From Protonemura montana (Eukaryota; Arthropoda; Insecta; Plecoptera; Nemouridae), in NCBI GenBank assembly GCA_947568835.1, contig OX387605.1, forward strand, positions 21,580,418 through 21,644,417: a DNA stretch of 64,000 bases, given 5' to 3'. The notes under the pieces were generated by a model. The model had not been told where the DNA came from. It did no database searches and worked only from the letters and a program-made list of their open reading frames with translations. The position numbers were made by a program, and so were the translations under genes. This document shows, in pieces, positions 11,694-25,400 of the stretch. Each line of letters begins with the position of its first letter. The stretch's first letter is position 1.

Positions 11694-14600
11694 GTTAAAT
11701 CTGTCTCACTGTTAACATAAGTTGTTAGGCTATTTATCGACGGCTCTGGTATTTATATGTGTTATCTAGCTGTATCTGGTTTTTCCAAAGAGGTTCTATT
11801 TATACTCTAAAACAGTGTGTCCCAAACTTTTGTCATCTGTGTACCCCTTCTGTAATTTTAGTAACACCGAGTACTCGACAAAAAGAAAACGGGAATGGGT
11901 CGTTCAATGTCAAATCAACACATTTTTTTAACTGAACAAATGTTAATTTTGAAAACTAAGTAAATAAATAAGATCTAGAACAAAGAAGACATTTTTTTTT
12001 TTAATTTTCTCGCACTATTCATGCGCAGTGGTCGTTTGAACTTAAGCACTTAAAAGTTTCAATGTGATGCGCCTTCCACAACTTTTGGGCTTATAGTTAA
12101 CGACCCGTTAAAGATAATGAAAAAATTAACATATAATTGGAAGGCTGAGAAAATTCGAGTTAGTTGCAGATGAAAAAATGCATGAAAAGGTAACAATTAA
12201 GTTAATGAAGTTGCCCATGCTTAAAATTCAAAAAACATATTTTAGAAATTTGTCTAGTAATGTGAAGCACTCCAAAAAAGTGAAGTACATACATATAGCC
12301 AAAACTGGTCCCTTAACCCAGGCGGAAAGCGTATCACACTTTAGGAAACTCTGCTCTAGAGAGTTAATTATTTGCTACAGTTTAAGCCACTCTTAACTTT
12401 CAGGCATCCTTTTAAGAGTTGCCAGCACGATCTGCTCAGGAACGTCCCAACCAGATAATTTTAGATCCCGAATCCGACATCCCGAGTACCAATTCTTATT
12501 ATTTCTTAATAGAACCTCCTTGGATGTTCCTGATTTTTTTATTTGTACATTAGCTCAAATATCTTGTCAGGAACAAACCACTTATTTTTCATCTTTTTAT
12601 AACATATATGTATAATCAAAGTGAATTGTGTTATTTATATTTGTTATAATTTTTATCATTATTAACATTTTAATAGTTTCTCTATTATTTTATCTCTTCA
12701 AAAAATCTTTTGTAAATTACTGCATGGCTCTACGTATTCTTCAATGGCTGGCTCTAACCAGCGAACTTTGGTTTCTTACTGATTTTTCCTTTGAAAGTTG
12801 TTGCATCATAACTCATAAGCATACTTAATGTTTTTCTTGACAGGTCACTAATCCAATTCTTTTCATTACTTTATAAATGAAAATCGATCATACTGCTCAA
12901 AAATGACAGTGAATTGTCCTTTATTTTTTTTTATAGATTTACAATGAGTGGTTGCCTGTTTGTGGTGTAACAAATCCTGGATTTTGCAAGAGCATTGGTA
13001 ACCTTAGGGTATCTTTGTGAATATGTTTCTTTCTTGTGCTGTCCTGTGGGTTCCAGGTTATATTCAACAAACGGAATCTTTTGTCATTTGTCGTATGCAC
13101 ATTCCAGAAATTTGATTTTTTATGTCAACAGATTGTTTATTTTGGCATTTTTTTTTTGCAATGATTTGTCTTACAAACCCATGCTGAAACCTAGAAATGG
13201 GATCATTATGAAAAGTAAACTAAAGGATAGAATTGTCAGCGGAGAAAAGTGAACATTTTTAATTGAGACTGATATTATGAATGTCTGTGTGCTCATCGAT
13301 GAAAATAGCTTTTAAGGAAATGTGCATTTTGTAATTTGTATGTTTGTAACTGTTTGTATTTGGTGTGCTCTTGGCACTAAATTAAAACTTGATTACCTCA
13401 CTTGTGTCCTTCATTATGCTTCGCTTAGCAAAAGCTAGTAGCAAAGAACATTCAAGTCATTAACAATATGATTATAACTGTAATGCAGTTTTTAGAGTCT
13501 GAATTTTCTTGGAATGATAATCTAGCAGGGTTCTATGGTTAGCTTGTAACAAGTGAAAAGATAAGGAAAATTGCACCATGTTCTGACCAAATTTTGTTGC
13601 GTTGCTGATATTATTTTATTCAATTTATATAAGAGCTAATGTTTTTGTGATAGTGCATTTATATTTTTGTTTATTTTTGGCTTTTTATGATAATAACTAA
13701 ATCTGGGTTTGAAATCTGAATTTTACTGGATTTTTAAAGATTTTTTTGGGGTATTTTCAAAATTTCAGAATCTTAAATAATGTCTTTGCTGTTATCACGA
13801 CTATTTCTCAAGGTTCCAATATGAGTGATGGAAACCCATAAATAAACCTTAAGCCACATACCACATACCACGTATAGTTTTTGATCACAGAACCAGATTT
13901 TTTTTTAATACTTTTGGAACAACTTTTTTGAATTCAAAATATTTTTCCTGATTTCTTAATGAGAGGGAAGAATCGATCGTTCAATGGAACTGACCATCAT
14001 GATTTTTTTTTGTGTCCCAATATTTTACTAGGGTGCCAACTTTAGCATTTTCGACCCCTGTTAAACAGTTTGTCCTTCCACTTGCATTCTCGCCATGGAT
14101 CCATGACGTGTGGGTAATTTGTTATTATGCACCTCAAGAAATGCTATAATATAATATACCATACACAAGGTGGTAATAATGTGAGGAGAAAGTGGTATTA
14201 CGCAAGCGACAAACTTGTGGTATGCTAGTTGCTAGCTTTCTTTGCTTTTTTAATCGCTGCTAAATAATGCGCTTCCTCGGTGCATGGTAGTGGTGGGGAA
14301 ATTATCAAGTTTGAACGACCTTCAGATCAATTCAAGATTATGCCTTCACTTTGCTGGCTTCGCAGTGGGGGTCTTTTCCCATTCACTGTACGCTATTCCA
14401 TCAGTTCGTTCAGTGCCCACTAACTGTACGACGTCAACAAAAGACTAGTGTACTTTCAATTTTAGTTTGGTGATATGTGCAATTGCTTTTTTGGCGAACA
14501 TTACATTGGGGTCATGAAGAAAACGAGAGTGTTATTTTAGTAAATTGCTCCGTATAAAACAAGAGTGTCAACACAATATTGCTCTAACATCACAGGTAGT

Positions 14601-14936
14601 TTATCAACAAACAATGACGTGTCAACTACGTTAGTGTTATCGTGAATAGTTGTTGACAAAATTTTAAGGACTTGGAGTTCAGGTAAATTTTAGGATTTGA
14701 ACTACCCACAAAAATTGCATCGGTATGTGGCCTTGGAGGTATCACGCAGCAGTGCACGCAGCTGGCAAACGCTACGCGACAACAGATAGAAACGTCAGAA
14801 TCTTCAGTGAATATTAAACCAAATTGAACGGTGCGTTACAGTTCGTATTGTTTTGATTGAAATAAGTAATTATTACTTTTAATGTCTAACATATTCCTTC
14901 AAACTGGCGGCCAAATATTGTCGAGAGTTTCGTTGT
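11694..14936. other. intergenic, PCGF3 3' UTR to R3HCC1L 5' region
   Basis: About 3.2 kb without recognisable coding exons. It starts with the PCGF3 3' UTR. The 11820-12160 part looks repeat-derived. The right end, from about 14400, should contain the promoter and one or more 5' exons of the next plus-strand gene, which I could not define. Confidence 0.45.
12000..12160 (+). repeat. interspersed repeat, inverted partner at 54290-54430
   Basis: The core TTCATGCGCAGT, followed by GAACTT.AGCACTT, GACGCC-like GCGCCTT and AACGACCCGT, is found again as the reverse complement at about 54.3-54.4 kb with scattered substitutions. Two such copies 42 kb apart indicate a dispersed family. No coding capacity or termini were identified. 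Confidence 0.65.
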
Positions 14937-17900
14937 AGTCCCGAAGAAGAGGATTTTGTGGAATGCGTCTCATCTGACATAAAATATTTTTTTGACAACT
15001 TTTGTGTTGAAAATAGACATAACAGTCATCCTAAAAGGTACGATCACCCTTTGTTCTTTTGACTTGCTCCTCTGCGTTAGGTTAGTCAAAGTAAGTAAAC
15101 GGTTCTTACAATGCATAAATATCATTTCTGTTTGGAGTGCTGGAATGTACAGTTTAGTAATGCTAGGTAGTAATGCTATAGTTACTATACCTACCAATTA
15201 TAACCAGGAAGAATTTTACTTGATTCAGAAAGAGAAAGTTTTACTTCCACTAGAAGGTTGAAGTCCTCTAGAGATAGCAAGAGCAGCCAGTGACCACTCT
15301 TACTCTTCATTTTTCACTTTCAGTGTGCTGATTTTCCCACCAGTCAACAGCTATAGACGTTTCCTCATACACAGCACTTGTCAGAATGTTTCTGCCGACC
15401 TGGTACATTTTTCTATCGGCTTTGATGAGGATCGAAGAACGGTAGTTTGTTGGAAGGAATTGTTAGAAAGGTAAGAGATATTTGTGTTTATTTTCTTTCT
15501 ATAATGTATATTAATCTGAGACATTTAATATTTTTATCATTTTTGCAATTAATTTTTTTAGGAGCTCTATGTCCACAATGGGCATTGAACAAAATGTTAC
15601 TCCTACTTCCAGCCATCTTATAGTTGAAAGAAAAGGTATTTGGAAACTGAAGTGAATCTCCTTATATAGCTAATCATTTTAAAACATTGTTAGAAATTAG
15701 CCTAAAACTAATCAATGAGATATAAGTTCAAGCATTGTTATTTTCATGCAGGTAAAACAATGCCCTCTGTCGGCATATACCGGCCCCCAGGAGCAAGAAA
15801 AATAAATCCTCAAGAAATGACAACACCTGAAGTAAAGTCTGTGGAAAAACCAAAGACAAAACAAAAGCAGCGGCGGCCAGACATTCAAGTGTATGTTCCT
15901 CGAGCTAAACGCTCTTCGACAGACTCTTGTTCTGAAGCCAGCGCTATGAACACAATCACTATTTCTGAAAACCAGCAGCCAGCAGAAATAATAGAGTCTG
16001 ACACTCATGGTCGACAATCAGTTCGCCAGTCAAGTGAAAGGGTGAAGTCGAGGTTGGAGCCAGAAATCATAACTGTCACACCACCATCAAAGTACAACAA
16101 AGAAGATGTTAATACCACAGTTTATCTTTGTCAAGTTGATAGAGATTCTCGTGGTTGTGTAGATTTAAAACCGTGTTCGTCGTTGAAAGAAGCTTGTCAT
16201 TTAGCCTCCAAAGTTGAAGTTGACGTCACTTCAGAAATAACAACGGAAGTTGATATGCCAATGCATGACAATGCATTGCACAGGTCTGTTGCTGTATCAC
16301 CAGTGACAGAGATAAACTGCCGAGACGAAAGTTGCAGCGACACTGATACAATCTCAGACTCCGTCATCAATTCGTTACAAGCTGACTGTGAAAATTATGT
16401 CAAATGTAGCAATGATTTCATAAACATCAGTATAAGAACTGAAAACCCAGCTATTAAGCAACCAATAGTTAATGCCAACAATGATGATGTACCATTTCAG
16501 CCTGCTAACAGTGACGTAGAAAGCTTCGTTTTAGAAAATCCTGTTCCTGTCAACTCGCCGTGCCTTGTAGAAATCTTGCCATCAAATAAGCGAGAACAAA
16601 AGTGTGATGATGAACAGTCTGATATTGGGAGAAATCGTGAAGAACAGAACAGAAAGAACCGTTCTATTCAGCGGGGAAACATCAAGTATCTTTCGGACGT
16701 TTTAGTGATTTCAGACGTTGACCCCAGTACTGTGACTTCCTTAACTGACGATGGTCTTATTGTGCCAAGTGAAATCTCCAAGCCTGTGCCCCAAGCATGT
16801 GATATAGAAGAAAGAACTTTTAAGCCAGAAGACAAGGTGCCTCACTCAACATCGCGGCTGAACCCTGACGAATGTACCTGGGACATGATGTTTGACGACA
16901 GCGGAGATTGCTTGGATCCATTTCTTCTTGAAGAGGTAATAAAAGTTATACAGCCTGTGTAATGTGCCATAATTTAACCCTGGTGTACCCACATGCATGG
17001 GCATGGGAGAGGTAGACTAACACAATTGAACATCGCTAGGTGTTGCAGGACAATGGTCCTGGACAACGGAGGATTTAAATAGCCCCCCTTTCCATCACAC
17101 TGGAATTTAGTTTGTGTAAAGGATAATGTATGCCACCAGAAAATCTATGCGCCCATTTTTCAATATCTAAATATATGTCTGAGCTCCTTCAAAGTCCTGT
17201 CTACGGCTAGCGCGACCAGCCAGGCTTGGGACTGGGGTGTCATCAATTTAATTGTCAACTGTTCTTAGCAGCTAGTAACTTGGGTAGTAACTACCAAGTA
17301 ATAGTACTGGGGGGTTAAAGTCAGTGTGATACATCAATTTATTCTTCTAGTACAGAACATTAGCCTACAACTATAATTTTCTTGATGAGAATAACTTAAC
17401 ACTAATAATGTTTTCATTCACCTTGCTTATCAGCATCTCGGCAGCATATGTTTGTGGAGGAAGCCTATTGTTCAAGCTGTACCATCTTTCAGTAGATACT
17501 TTAAGCGGGTAGTCCTCTTGGTGCTCTTTCACAGTAGCAGACGACATGCCGGCACCAGGTTTCCTCCCCCTCCCTCCTAGACTATGTTAGGCTTATCATA
17601 ATTTTTATCATCAGTTTCTCGTTACCTGAGACCATGAGATCAGTGTCACAAGTCCTTTTGTCTAAACAGTCGGTTATCAAAAACAAATCAACAAATAATG
17701 GTTAGGGTGAGGGGCTCCGAACTAAATGAAGAGTGTCAAATTGTTCCAAAATTATAATAATAAATAAATTGTGGTTGTAAGGAGACTGTAAAAATATCAC
17801 TGGTAATTTCGGAAATAAACACTAAAATTAATAATAACAAGAATGCCCTTCAACAATTCCAGCTGACAAGCAAAGTGGGCAACGTTTCCATCAAGTCTCC

Positions 17901-19913
17901 CCGTTCGGACTACAAGAACTTCACGACTGTGCGGGAACTTCAGCCAGCTGACACGCTCGCTCACATTATTGAGATCTACAACTTCCCCTCTGAGTTCAAG
18001 ACACAAGATTTGATGTCTATTTTCTCGGGATACCAGAGCAGGGGGTTTGAAATCAAGTGGGTGGATGACACCCATGCCTTGGGAGTCTTCGGAAATTCCC
18101 TCGTTGGTGAGTTATTGCTATCATAATTTACGTTTTGATTACTTGTTGGTATATTTCTGTAAAAAGGCCTTTGATAGACTGAGCTGCACATATAATCACT
18201 GCCAAGGTCAACAACGTAATGTGTATCTGGGTCAGAGCCCCAAGGAACACATCTTAAGTCAACCTTCAAATTTCAAGGACACTGAAAGTGAGAAATTATG
18301 TCATGCTATTTCTTTGAGAATACATATGTGTCTTTCAATTTACTTTTTTAGCCACTGCTGTACATTCTCTTAACTAAATGCTTGCAACTTTGGACAAATG
18401 TCAGAATTTATACATTGTATATTTTACGAACAGAATTATTAAAAAGATAATAACGGTGATTAACAAAATTAGTTGAGGCTGTAAAAATAATGGATATTAA
18501 AATAATGATCTAATAAAATTAGCAAACCTCATACAATATGTTTTATTTACTTTTTTCAATCTGTAATATACATGCATCTACATGCAGTCATATCGTTTAA
18601 AATTAAAACACCTCACAATCGTTAAAAAACTAGCTCATGCTCTAAAACTCTCCCTGCAGTAAATAATCTTTGACTTTCTGTTTGAAAATCAATAAAAAAA
18701 ATCAGAGATTTACTTTAAGGAAATTCATGTCCAATATTGGGTTGTGCAGCCGACGAAGTGCTTGAGACAAGCCTGCCGTTCGTGAAGACTCGCCGACTGG
18801 CAGACGGCACCGCTGAGTCGCGTGCCAAGGCGCGGCGGTCTTCCGAGTTCCTGCAGCCTTACAGGGTACGCCCTGAAACATGCCCTGCCCTCGCGCGACG
18901 GCTTGTTACCAGCGCGCTTGGCGTCAAGCTCAGCACAGCACGCCAGGAACGGGAGGCGGAAAAGGCTCTTCTGAAGGTGGCCAGGGGTATGTCTCGCTCA
19001 GATTTCTCTTGTGTGCTACACATGTCATTTACATTAATATTTAAATGAACTTTTGGTTTAAAACCGAATCGGTAACTGAGTGGAAACGAGAACTCCAAAG
19101 AACCTAAATTTTCATAATTAAAACCGGAGCAAAATTGTAATTTTGGTGACAAAATCATTGGTTTTTTACAGTTCGATAAAGATTTCAATAACCCTGGTGG
19201 GGAAAATGTTCTGCTTTTCTCTAATTGGTATTTATTCAGTTTTTCAATTTCAATCCTTCAGGATAACTGGATTGGTGCTGATATTTGTAGAAACTGACTT
19301 TTCTCGAAATTTTTACTGGACACTTTACCGTCTTATTGAAACTGTTATTGAAAACAAAACGTTGATCTTAAAACCAGAATCGGGATTTAAATTCACAATT
19401 TGCAAAAACAGAAGTCTAGAAAAATGTTTATGTGAAGATTTTTCATTTCTGATATTTTTTTACGCAGAAAACAAAAATCTTCATAACAACATTTTTTGAG
19501 AACCCCAGAACTGTATGAAACAGGAATCTTTTTTAAATGGTACTAAATCGATCTCAGAAATGTTGAGAAATTAGTAGATTTTAAGACAAGGCTAAAACAG
19601 TTTTTAATAACCAGATAATTTTATACTATTGACAATTATGCTTGATGAGTATAATATAATATTATTATTATGAATATTATTTTTTTTTATGATTATTACA
19701 ATGACTAGACTTATACAAAAATTTGACACTGTATCACATGTAACATATATATATTTCAGCTAAAATAAAGTTATTGATTTTAATTTTTAATTCAGACTTC
19801 AGATCCTGGTTAATACCTCATTTCCTGTTCCAGATAAGAAGAAATTGGTAGCACGACTAAAGGATGCTGCTTGGGAAGGTACGCTGGAAAGTACCATGTC
19901 GAATACGGAATGA
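14937..19913 (+). CDS. R3HCC1L: R3H and RRM-like protein, R3HCC1/R3HCC1L family (5' end unresolved)
   Basis: Recognised exons: about 14937-15037, 15324-15470, 15562-15635, 15752-16935, 17863-18106, 18750-18986 and 19834-19913, all phase-consistent. The first two encode an R3H domain: EEEDFVECVSSDIKYFF, then VLIFPPVNSYRRFLIH containing the RxxxH core. R3H domains bind single-stranded nucleic acid. The 1.2-kb exon encodes a polar, probably disordered region beginning GKTMPSVGIYRPPGARK. The C-terminal exons encode the most conserved part of the family, HIIEIYNFPSEFKTQDL and FEIKWVDDTHALGVFGN, an RRM-like fold, then a basic tail. No in-frame ATG precedes the R3H segment in its exon, so at least one 5' exon is missing; the weak acceptor TTTCGTTGTAG before 14937 is my guess. 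The molecular role of the family is poorly known. Confidence 0.85.
16978..17314. mobile_element. possible piggyBac-like MITE (TTAA-flanked)
   Basis: TTAA at 16974-16977 is followed by CCCTGGTGTACCC, and GTACTGGGGGG is followed by TTAA at 17315-17318. TTAA target sites with CCC/GGG ends are the piggyBac pattern, but the inverted match beyond the first bases is poor. It lies in an R3HCC1L intron. Confidence 0.35.
17410..17695 (+). mobile_element. 5S-derived SINE, 5'-truncated copy
   Basis: This intronic sequence matches the body of the SINE at 48265-48710: CACCTTGCTTATCAGC, CTTGGTGCT, CATGCCGGCACC and GGTTTCCTC blocks occur in the same order, with a CATCA-rich stretch and a tail ending AAATCAACAAAT. 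The 5S-like head is absent. A piggyBac-like candidate lies just upstream. Confidence 0.7.
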
Positions 19914-22491
19914 AAACTGGCTCTCAGAAGATAAGATACCGCCACTAAGATTGTTACGATTTAGTTTCAATTTAATTTAGTAAATAAGATTTGTGTGGAA
20001 GTTATTAGCATAGGTATATTTGCAAGGTATTGCAGTGCAATTTTAAAATGAAAATCAAATAAGTGGTTATCATTATAGCAAATTGTCAAGGTTGTATTTT
20101 CCTAGAGTGAGGGTGGTTGTAAATTTCTATTTAGATTTTTACCGAGAAAATGAATTTTTGATTTGGCACCAAGTCAAATGGCTCTTAGCTGAGGTAATAG
20201 ATATTCTTGAACATTTTTGTGATTGTTTTGAGGGAGTTGTTGGCGGTGGTATGACAAAAAAAAACCATACAAATAATTTTGTGCAATAATTAACACAATA
20301 GAAGACATTCTCATAGGGCTTAATAAAGTTAAACTCTAGCTGAATTAGCTGAGGGAATAACTGACTTACGAGTTCTATCGCTGAAACAAGAGTTATTTTC
20401 GGTTATAACGGCATTGACCAGAACTTTAACGTTGTCAATTCTCTTTACTTATATCTTTGAAATGACAATAAGTCCCCTTTTTCTTTATTTACTTCTGTAT
20501 TCTTTTATAAAGTTACTTTGCTGAAATAGAAATGGCAATAATTCTTGAACTAATTCCAGGCACCTACTGTAAACTTTTCGGTTGAATTCCACCATTGCCA
20601 ATGGTCCGTTCAAGATCTATATTGAAAATTTTTTAAATCAACTAAGTTTTTAACATCACATTTTATTTTAACTAACTTTGGCCAGTCAAGTTTGGGTTTT
20701 GTAAAAAGAAATGGGTGTAGTTGGAAGAAATGTGCTTATTTGAGGATCTCAAGCAGAAAGATGCAAACATACTTACCATGTCCATTCTAGATATTTAAAG
20801 GATGTTGTGCAGATAATCAAGTGTTTTAATTTTCTGATTTTAGAATTAAAAAAAAAAGTGTAGTGCAAACCTGCAGCAAGAACACTAACTACCACTGTGT
20901 GTTAAATAGGTTAGCAATATACTTTATTGTTTGAATTTGGCTATATTTGGATAATTTATCACTTCTATGATGCCTAAAAAATACCTGAGTTGGTTATTTA
21001 TTCAGATTTTATTTATTTTACTAATTTAACGCAGGCTATTAAACGGAAGTGCTGCTAAGAGATGCCGACTTAACGTTTCGCTGGAACTGTGAACTAAGAA
21101 TAATTTCTTCCTTAATAATTTCTGATAAACGATTAATTCTAGTCACCGAGTAGGTTGAATTGTTGTTCTTGGTACCTATTCGTCCAATAAAACTATGCTT
21201 TCTATGTGTAAATACTAAATATTAAATAATCTAGCCATGAATCAGAGACAAATTATTTACTTGTTTAAAATAAATATCTAGTATGATATAGTTGCAACTC
21301 ATAGCCATAGCAGAAATAAAATATAACTGTCAATTAGGAGTAGCAAGTACATAAGAAGATAAAACTTATAATTGATATTTAGAAATGAAAAGTTATGTAA
21401 TATAACATTATATAGTTTCAACAATCTTGTGGTTTGTGATTTCTGGGCCTTTTAACTACCAACTGATCACTTTTAATATGTATATATTTAGTATTTGAAG
21501 TTACTCAAGCAAAAAATAATTAATTTATGTAATTGCAAAATTGCAGCCACAGAATATGTTTAATCAATCGTTTGGGTGCAGTGGTGGTGCGGTGCTGAAA
21601 AAAAAGGTGGGCAAACAGTAATTATCCGCCAACTAAAAAGACGAATACAGTGCATACTAGTGCAATGATCGAGTAAGTCTGCTGCTTCTGCATGGTACAT
21701 CAGCTCATGGTGTACGTCACACTCTGTCACGTGCGTCATGTCAAAACCTCACTCGGGGTGTGATTTGTTGGAACCTAGATTTGGGCGTACAGCTAATTTT
21801 TCAGGAGTTTCAGACAACATCTTTGGGAGCTCGCTCACAGGTTTGTCTGCAGAAAGGATATGTGATCTATGGGCACGTCAGGTGTGGGTGTGAGTGGTAG
21901 TTGGATAAGTAAATAAGTAGGCTTAAGTGGAATCATATCCGTTTTTTTACGAGAAAGGTCTCATCAATAAATGGGCCATTGTTGTCAGAGTCGGCAATCG
22001 TTTGTGTAAATCCGTAGAAGAAGATCTAGATTGGAAGCGAAAGATCCCTTGGAAATGCTGTGCCTCTTATGCAGATCTAATATAACCTGTCCACAAAAGC
22101 AATGCCAAAAAAACCAGCCTGACATTTATCACTCCTCAGCTAGTTGGATGTCTCCTTACTGCTACCGCAGATATTAACTTGTGTATTAAGTTGCAATACC
22201 TTCAGGCCAGCTGTGGTCTCTTTGCAGACAGTCATTCCACCCTGAATCTCTGCCAAGTCAAACCAAGGTTTACACCATCCAAGCCAAGGCCAAACAATCT
22301 TTACTGAACTGATTTTTCTTAAAAATATCCTTAAATCATGAAGCACATCAATTTTTAAAAGAAAAACCTCTTTTTATTTCATAACCTTCATCCAAGTTAT
22401 ATTCATTCCTTGATTAGTTTTATTCATAGTTAATTACTTTTTTGTCCCCATCCATTCTTTTCACAAAGGACATACCAAGAGAACTCATATT
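19914..22491. other. intergenic, tail-to-tail between R3HCC1L and SRP72
   Basis: About 2.6 kb of AT-rich sequence with no recognised gene. Both neighbouring genes end here, so it holds two 3' UTRs. A plus-strand AATAAA lies at 20322-20327, and minus-strand AATAAA at 22424-22419 sits shortly after the SRP72 stop. The 21.55-22.1 kb part is richer in G+C but no frame is convincing. Confidence 0.5.
20322..20327 (+). promoter_or_regulatory. possible R3HCC1L polyadenylation signal
   Basis: AATAAA about 410 bp after the R3HCC1L stop codon. It is a consensus hexamer in a suitable place; use is not shown by sequence alone. Confidence 0.35.
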
Positions 22492-25400
22492 TTAGCGTCC
22501 ACCTTTCTTCTTCTTTTTCTGCTGTACTTTCCTTTGTTGTTGCCGTGGACCAGAGAACTCGGGGGCTGGACTGCTTTGCTGAGCCGTCTGTGACTTGGGA
22601 GTCATTTTCGTGATGTCGCTGTAACAAAAGGAAGAAATCCTAGTGATAACGAAATTCAATTTACAAACACAGTAAACTGGGGAAATACCTGATGCTACAA
22701 AAAAGTGGTTAAGCTTTGAAAAGCTTGATTTAGGTTGAGATGTGCGTATTCACAAGCTACTTGTCGTGGACTGGGTAGGTACAACTGCCCACATTTGCCT
22801 AGAAGAAACAAGGTTCCTAGCACAGTCCACAAGCACCCCCTGTAATTGAACACATCTTTGGCAGAATCCCTGACAAGTAGTTCGATTGGGAAAAAACTTA
22901 ATTTCCAAGTAATGGCTAACACATTTCCTATACTCCTCATGTCATTGGGTTAGTTTAATGCCACAGTCCTAATGCTGCATTTTCTACATACAGCCTCTAG
23001 CGGCTCTTCAACACATCTCTAAAATTAAATAATTACAACTCAAAATATTGGTATGTGTATAAACATTTTCGAGATTAGTCAGTCTCCAGAGTAAACCAGT
23101 CTCAAATGCAAGAAATCTGGAAGAAATATGAAATCAAATTTCATCATTCTCATAATGGTGACTTCATGTCTGGGCAACCACACTTTCTGTCGGTATAGTA
23201 GTCATCTGTCGGCAATTTCTTTGAAAACAGTTAAACATTAGCACCGATACTCCTACTAAACCCTATGGTCAGCCATATTATTAACCAAATTCCAATCGTG
23301 TGAAATGCCTGTGCTTACAACTGGTCGCTGGCTCCTGTAGCAGCTCCTTGACTGCCCTTCATGTACTCGGTCTTGTTCCTGCGATCCCTCTTCCTTCGAT
23401 AGCCAGTGCGCTCATGGCGTGGCAACCATCGCTCAGGATCTGGCGCCACTGACGCGTCGTAGTGCTTCGGTAGGCGAGTCTTGCGCTTGCGTTTCGGCTT
23501 CTTCTTGCGCAACAGCTCCTCACCAGGTGTCCTGTGAATTACATTGAATTTCACTTCACGCCAAATCCCACCGACAAAATTCAACCACTGCTTCACTGCT
23601 AAATTTATCAAATCGCTTGCCCCACATGCAACCCCTCAGAACTCTGTCCCTGAGAACTTGTCCACCAGTGTATAACCTGGTGCAGATTCCCCCCAACTTA
23701 ACAAATGCTAAACACCTCCTTCACCCCTTTGAATTGAAGTTGTAGTTGAATTAAAATTTAACAGATGATATGATATATGTTAAGAAATGTTTGCTAGAAG
23801 ACCACGGCCAAGTAAATAGTTTCCAAAAATGCTCACCCTGGCTTCGGACTTGGAGTTGGATCTGCTTTGGTTGTTCTCTTTATAACTTTGCTTCCCATCA
23901 TCCAGTTCGACGTTTCAAGGGCATCCACATCAACACTCTTCGAGAAGTCCAGCGGCGGCAACTTCTTGCTTAGGGCCTGCGCCTTAGCCGAATCAAATTG
24001 CGCGTACGCCACAACCAGCTGCGCTAGAGTCTTCTTATCGCCGGGCTTGAGCCGCAGCAACTCCTCAAGACTTTTGGCAGCCACGGCTGGCTCCCCACCG
24101 CGCAGGTGAAACTCAGCAGCTTGTCGCCACAGAGTGCTCAGATCGGCTGTCTCTTTGCTTTTCCGGTGCCAATCAACAGCATCTTTAAGGACCTTTGAAG
24201 CCGCCTCGCGGTTTCCCTCTGCCAAGTGCAATGTCACCAGAGCGCTGACAATTCCCGGCCGGAACTTGGCATTGCCCATGCTGTCAAAGACCTCGCAGGC
24301 TTCTTTACGCTGACCATCGGATAAAAGGATTTGTATGGCGGCTAGCTTCAGCGTTAACTCGTTGCTGTTGTCTTGATTGCTTTTGTTCTGGAGCATTTCA
24401 CTTGCTTGTTTAGTCTTCCCATCCTTAGCAAGCTGCATAGCTAGTATCAGGGAGGCTTCGGTTGAAACTTCTGGGTAGGTTTTCACCAAACGAGTGCACA
24501 GTTGTTCGCAATGTTCGCTTTGATTGGTGTGCATTGTCAGCAAGCAGTTGTTGACAGCGATGCTTTTACGCTGGCGAGAAGTCAGCTTATGCTCGAGACT
24601 ATCAAGAATAGCATTCTTCATTTTCTTCTTTGAATCAAATACGTTCTGGTCTTTGTTCAGAGTTACAAGATTGTTACTAGCAATCGCCACTAGACCGATG
24701 TCATCTGGTTTCTGTTTTAGTGCTGCTGTGTACATGGCTTGAGCATCTTTCTCTTTGCCTTGCTTTTGAATGCAGTATGCCAGTTGAACCCTAGAAAGAT
24801 TGATAAAGACTTAGAGCATTTTTGGGAAATAAAAGTTCTTCAAAGTGTTTTGAATATCTATGTTAACATACTTTATGATACCAAGTTCATTCTCAACATC
24901 ATCTTCAGCTGTTCCATCTTCTTCTAAAGATTCACGGCAAAGTTTTTCACATGCCTTCAGTTTACGTTCGGCTTCGATGTATTGTTTGCGACCAATTAAC
25001 TGACAAGCGTTGTTGTACGAAAGCTCATAGGTGTGTTCTCTAAGTTGTGGAATATCTCGACTCTGTTGATTAAAATAGCATTAAAGTTTTATTTTATGGC
25101 ATACACAACTACTTAAAAGTATTTCTGGAGGAAACTGCAAAAAGACCTACTGAGCCTTCAATGCATAAGTTTGCCAGCACTGCAGAAAGATTAGTTTCTC
25201 TTTCATCTTCATAATCGTCGCTGCTATTTTTAATAATGTCTCTGTAGACATCAAAGCAGTCCTCATACTTTTCAAGACGATACAAAATTTGGGCCTTTAA
25301 CTCTTTTAATTTCGGGTTAAGATTAGGCTCCGTGTGGACAGTTTTCAGGGCCTCATTGGGCTGGTTCAATCGATATTGGCAGTACGCTTTCTCAAATAGC

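Noticed and set aside
22430..22627. Minus-strand frame across the last SRP72 exon
   Set aside because: The alternative frame ends in KKKKKGGR and joins exon 6 in phase, as SRP72 should; this frame is a shadow.
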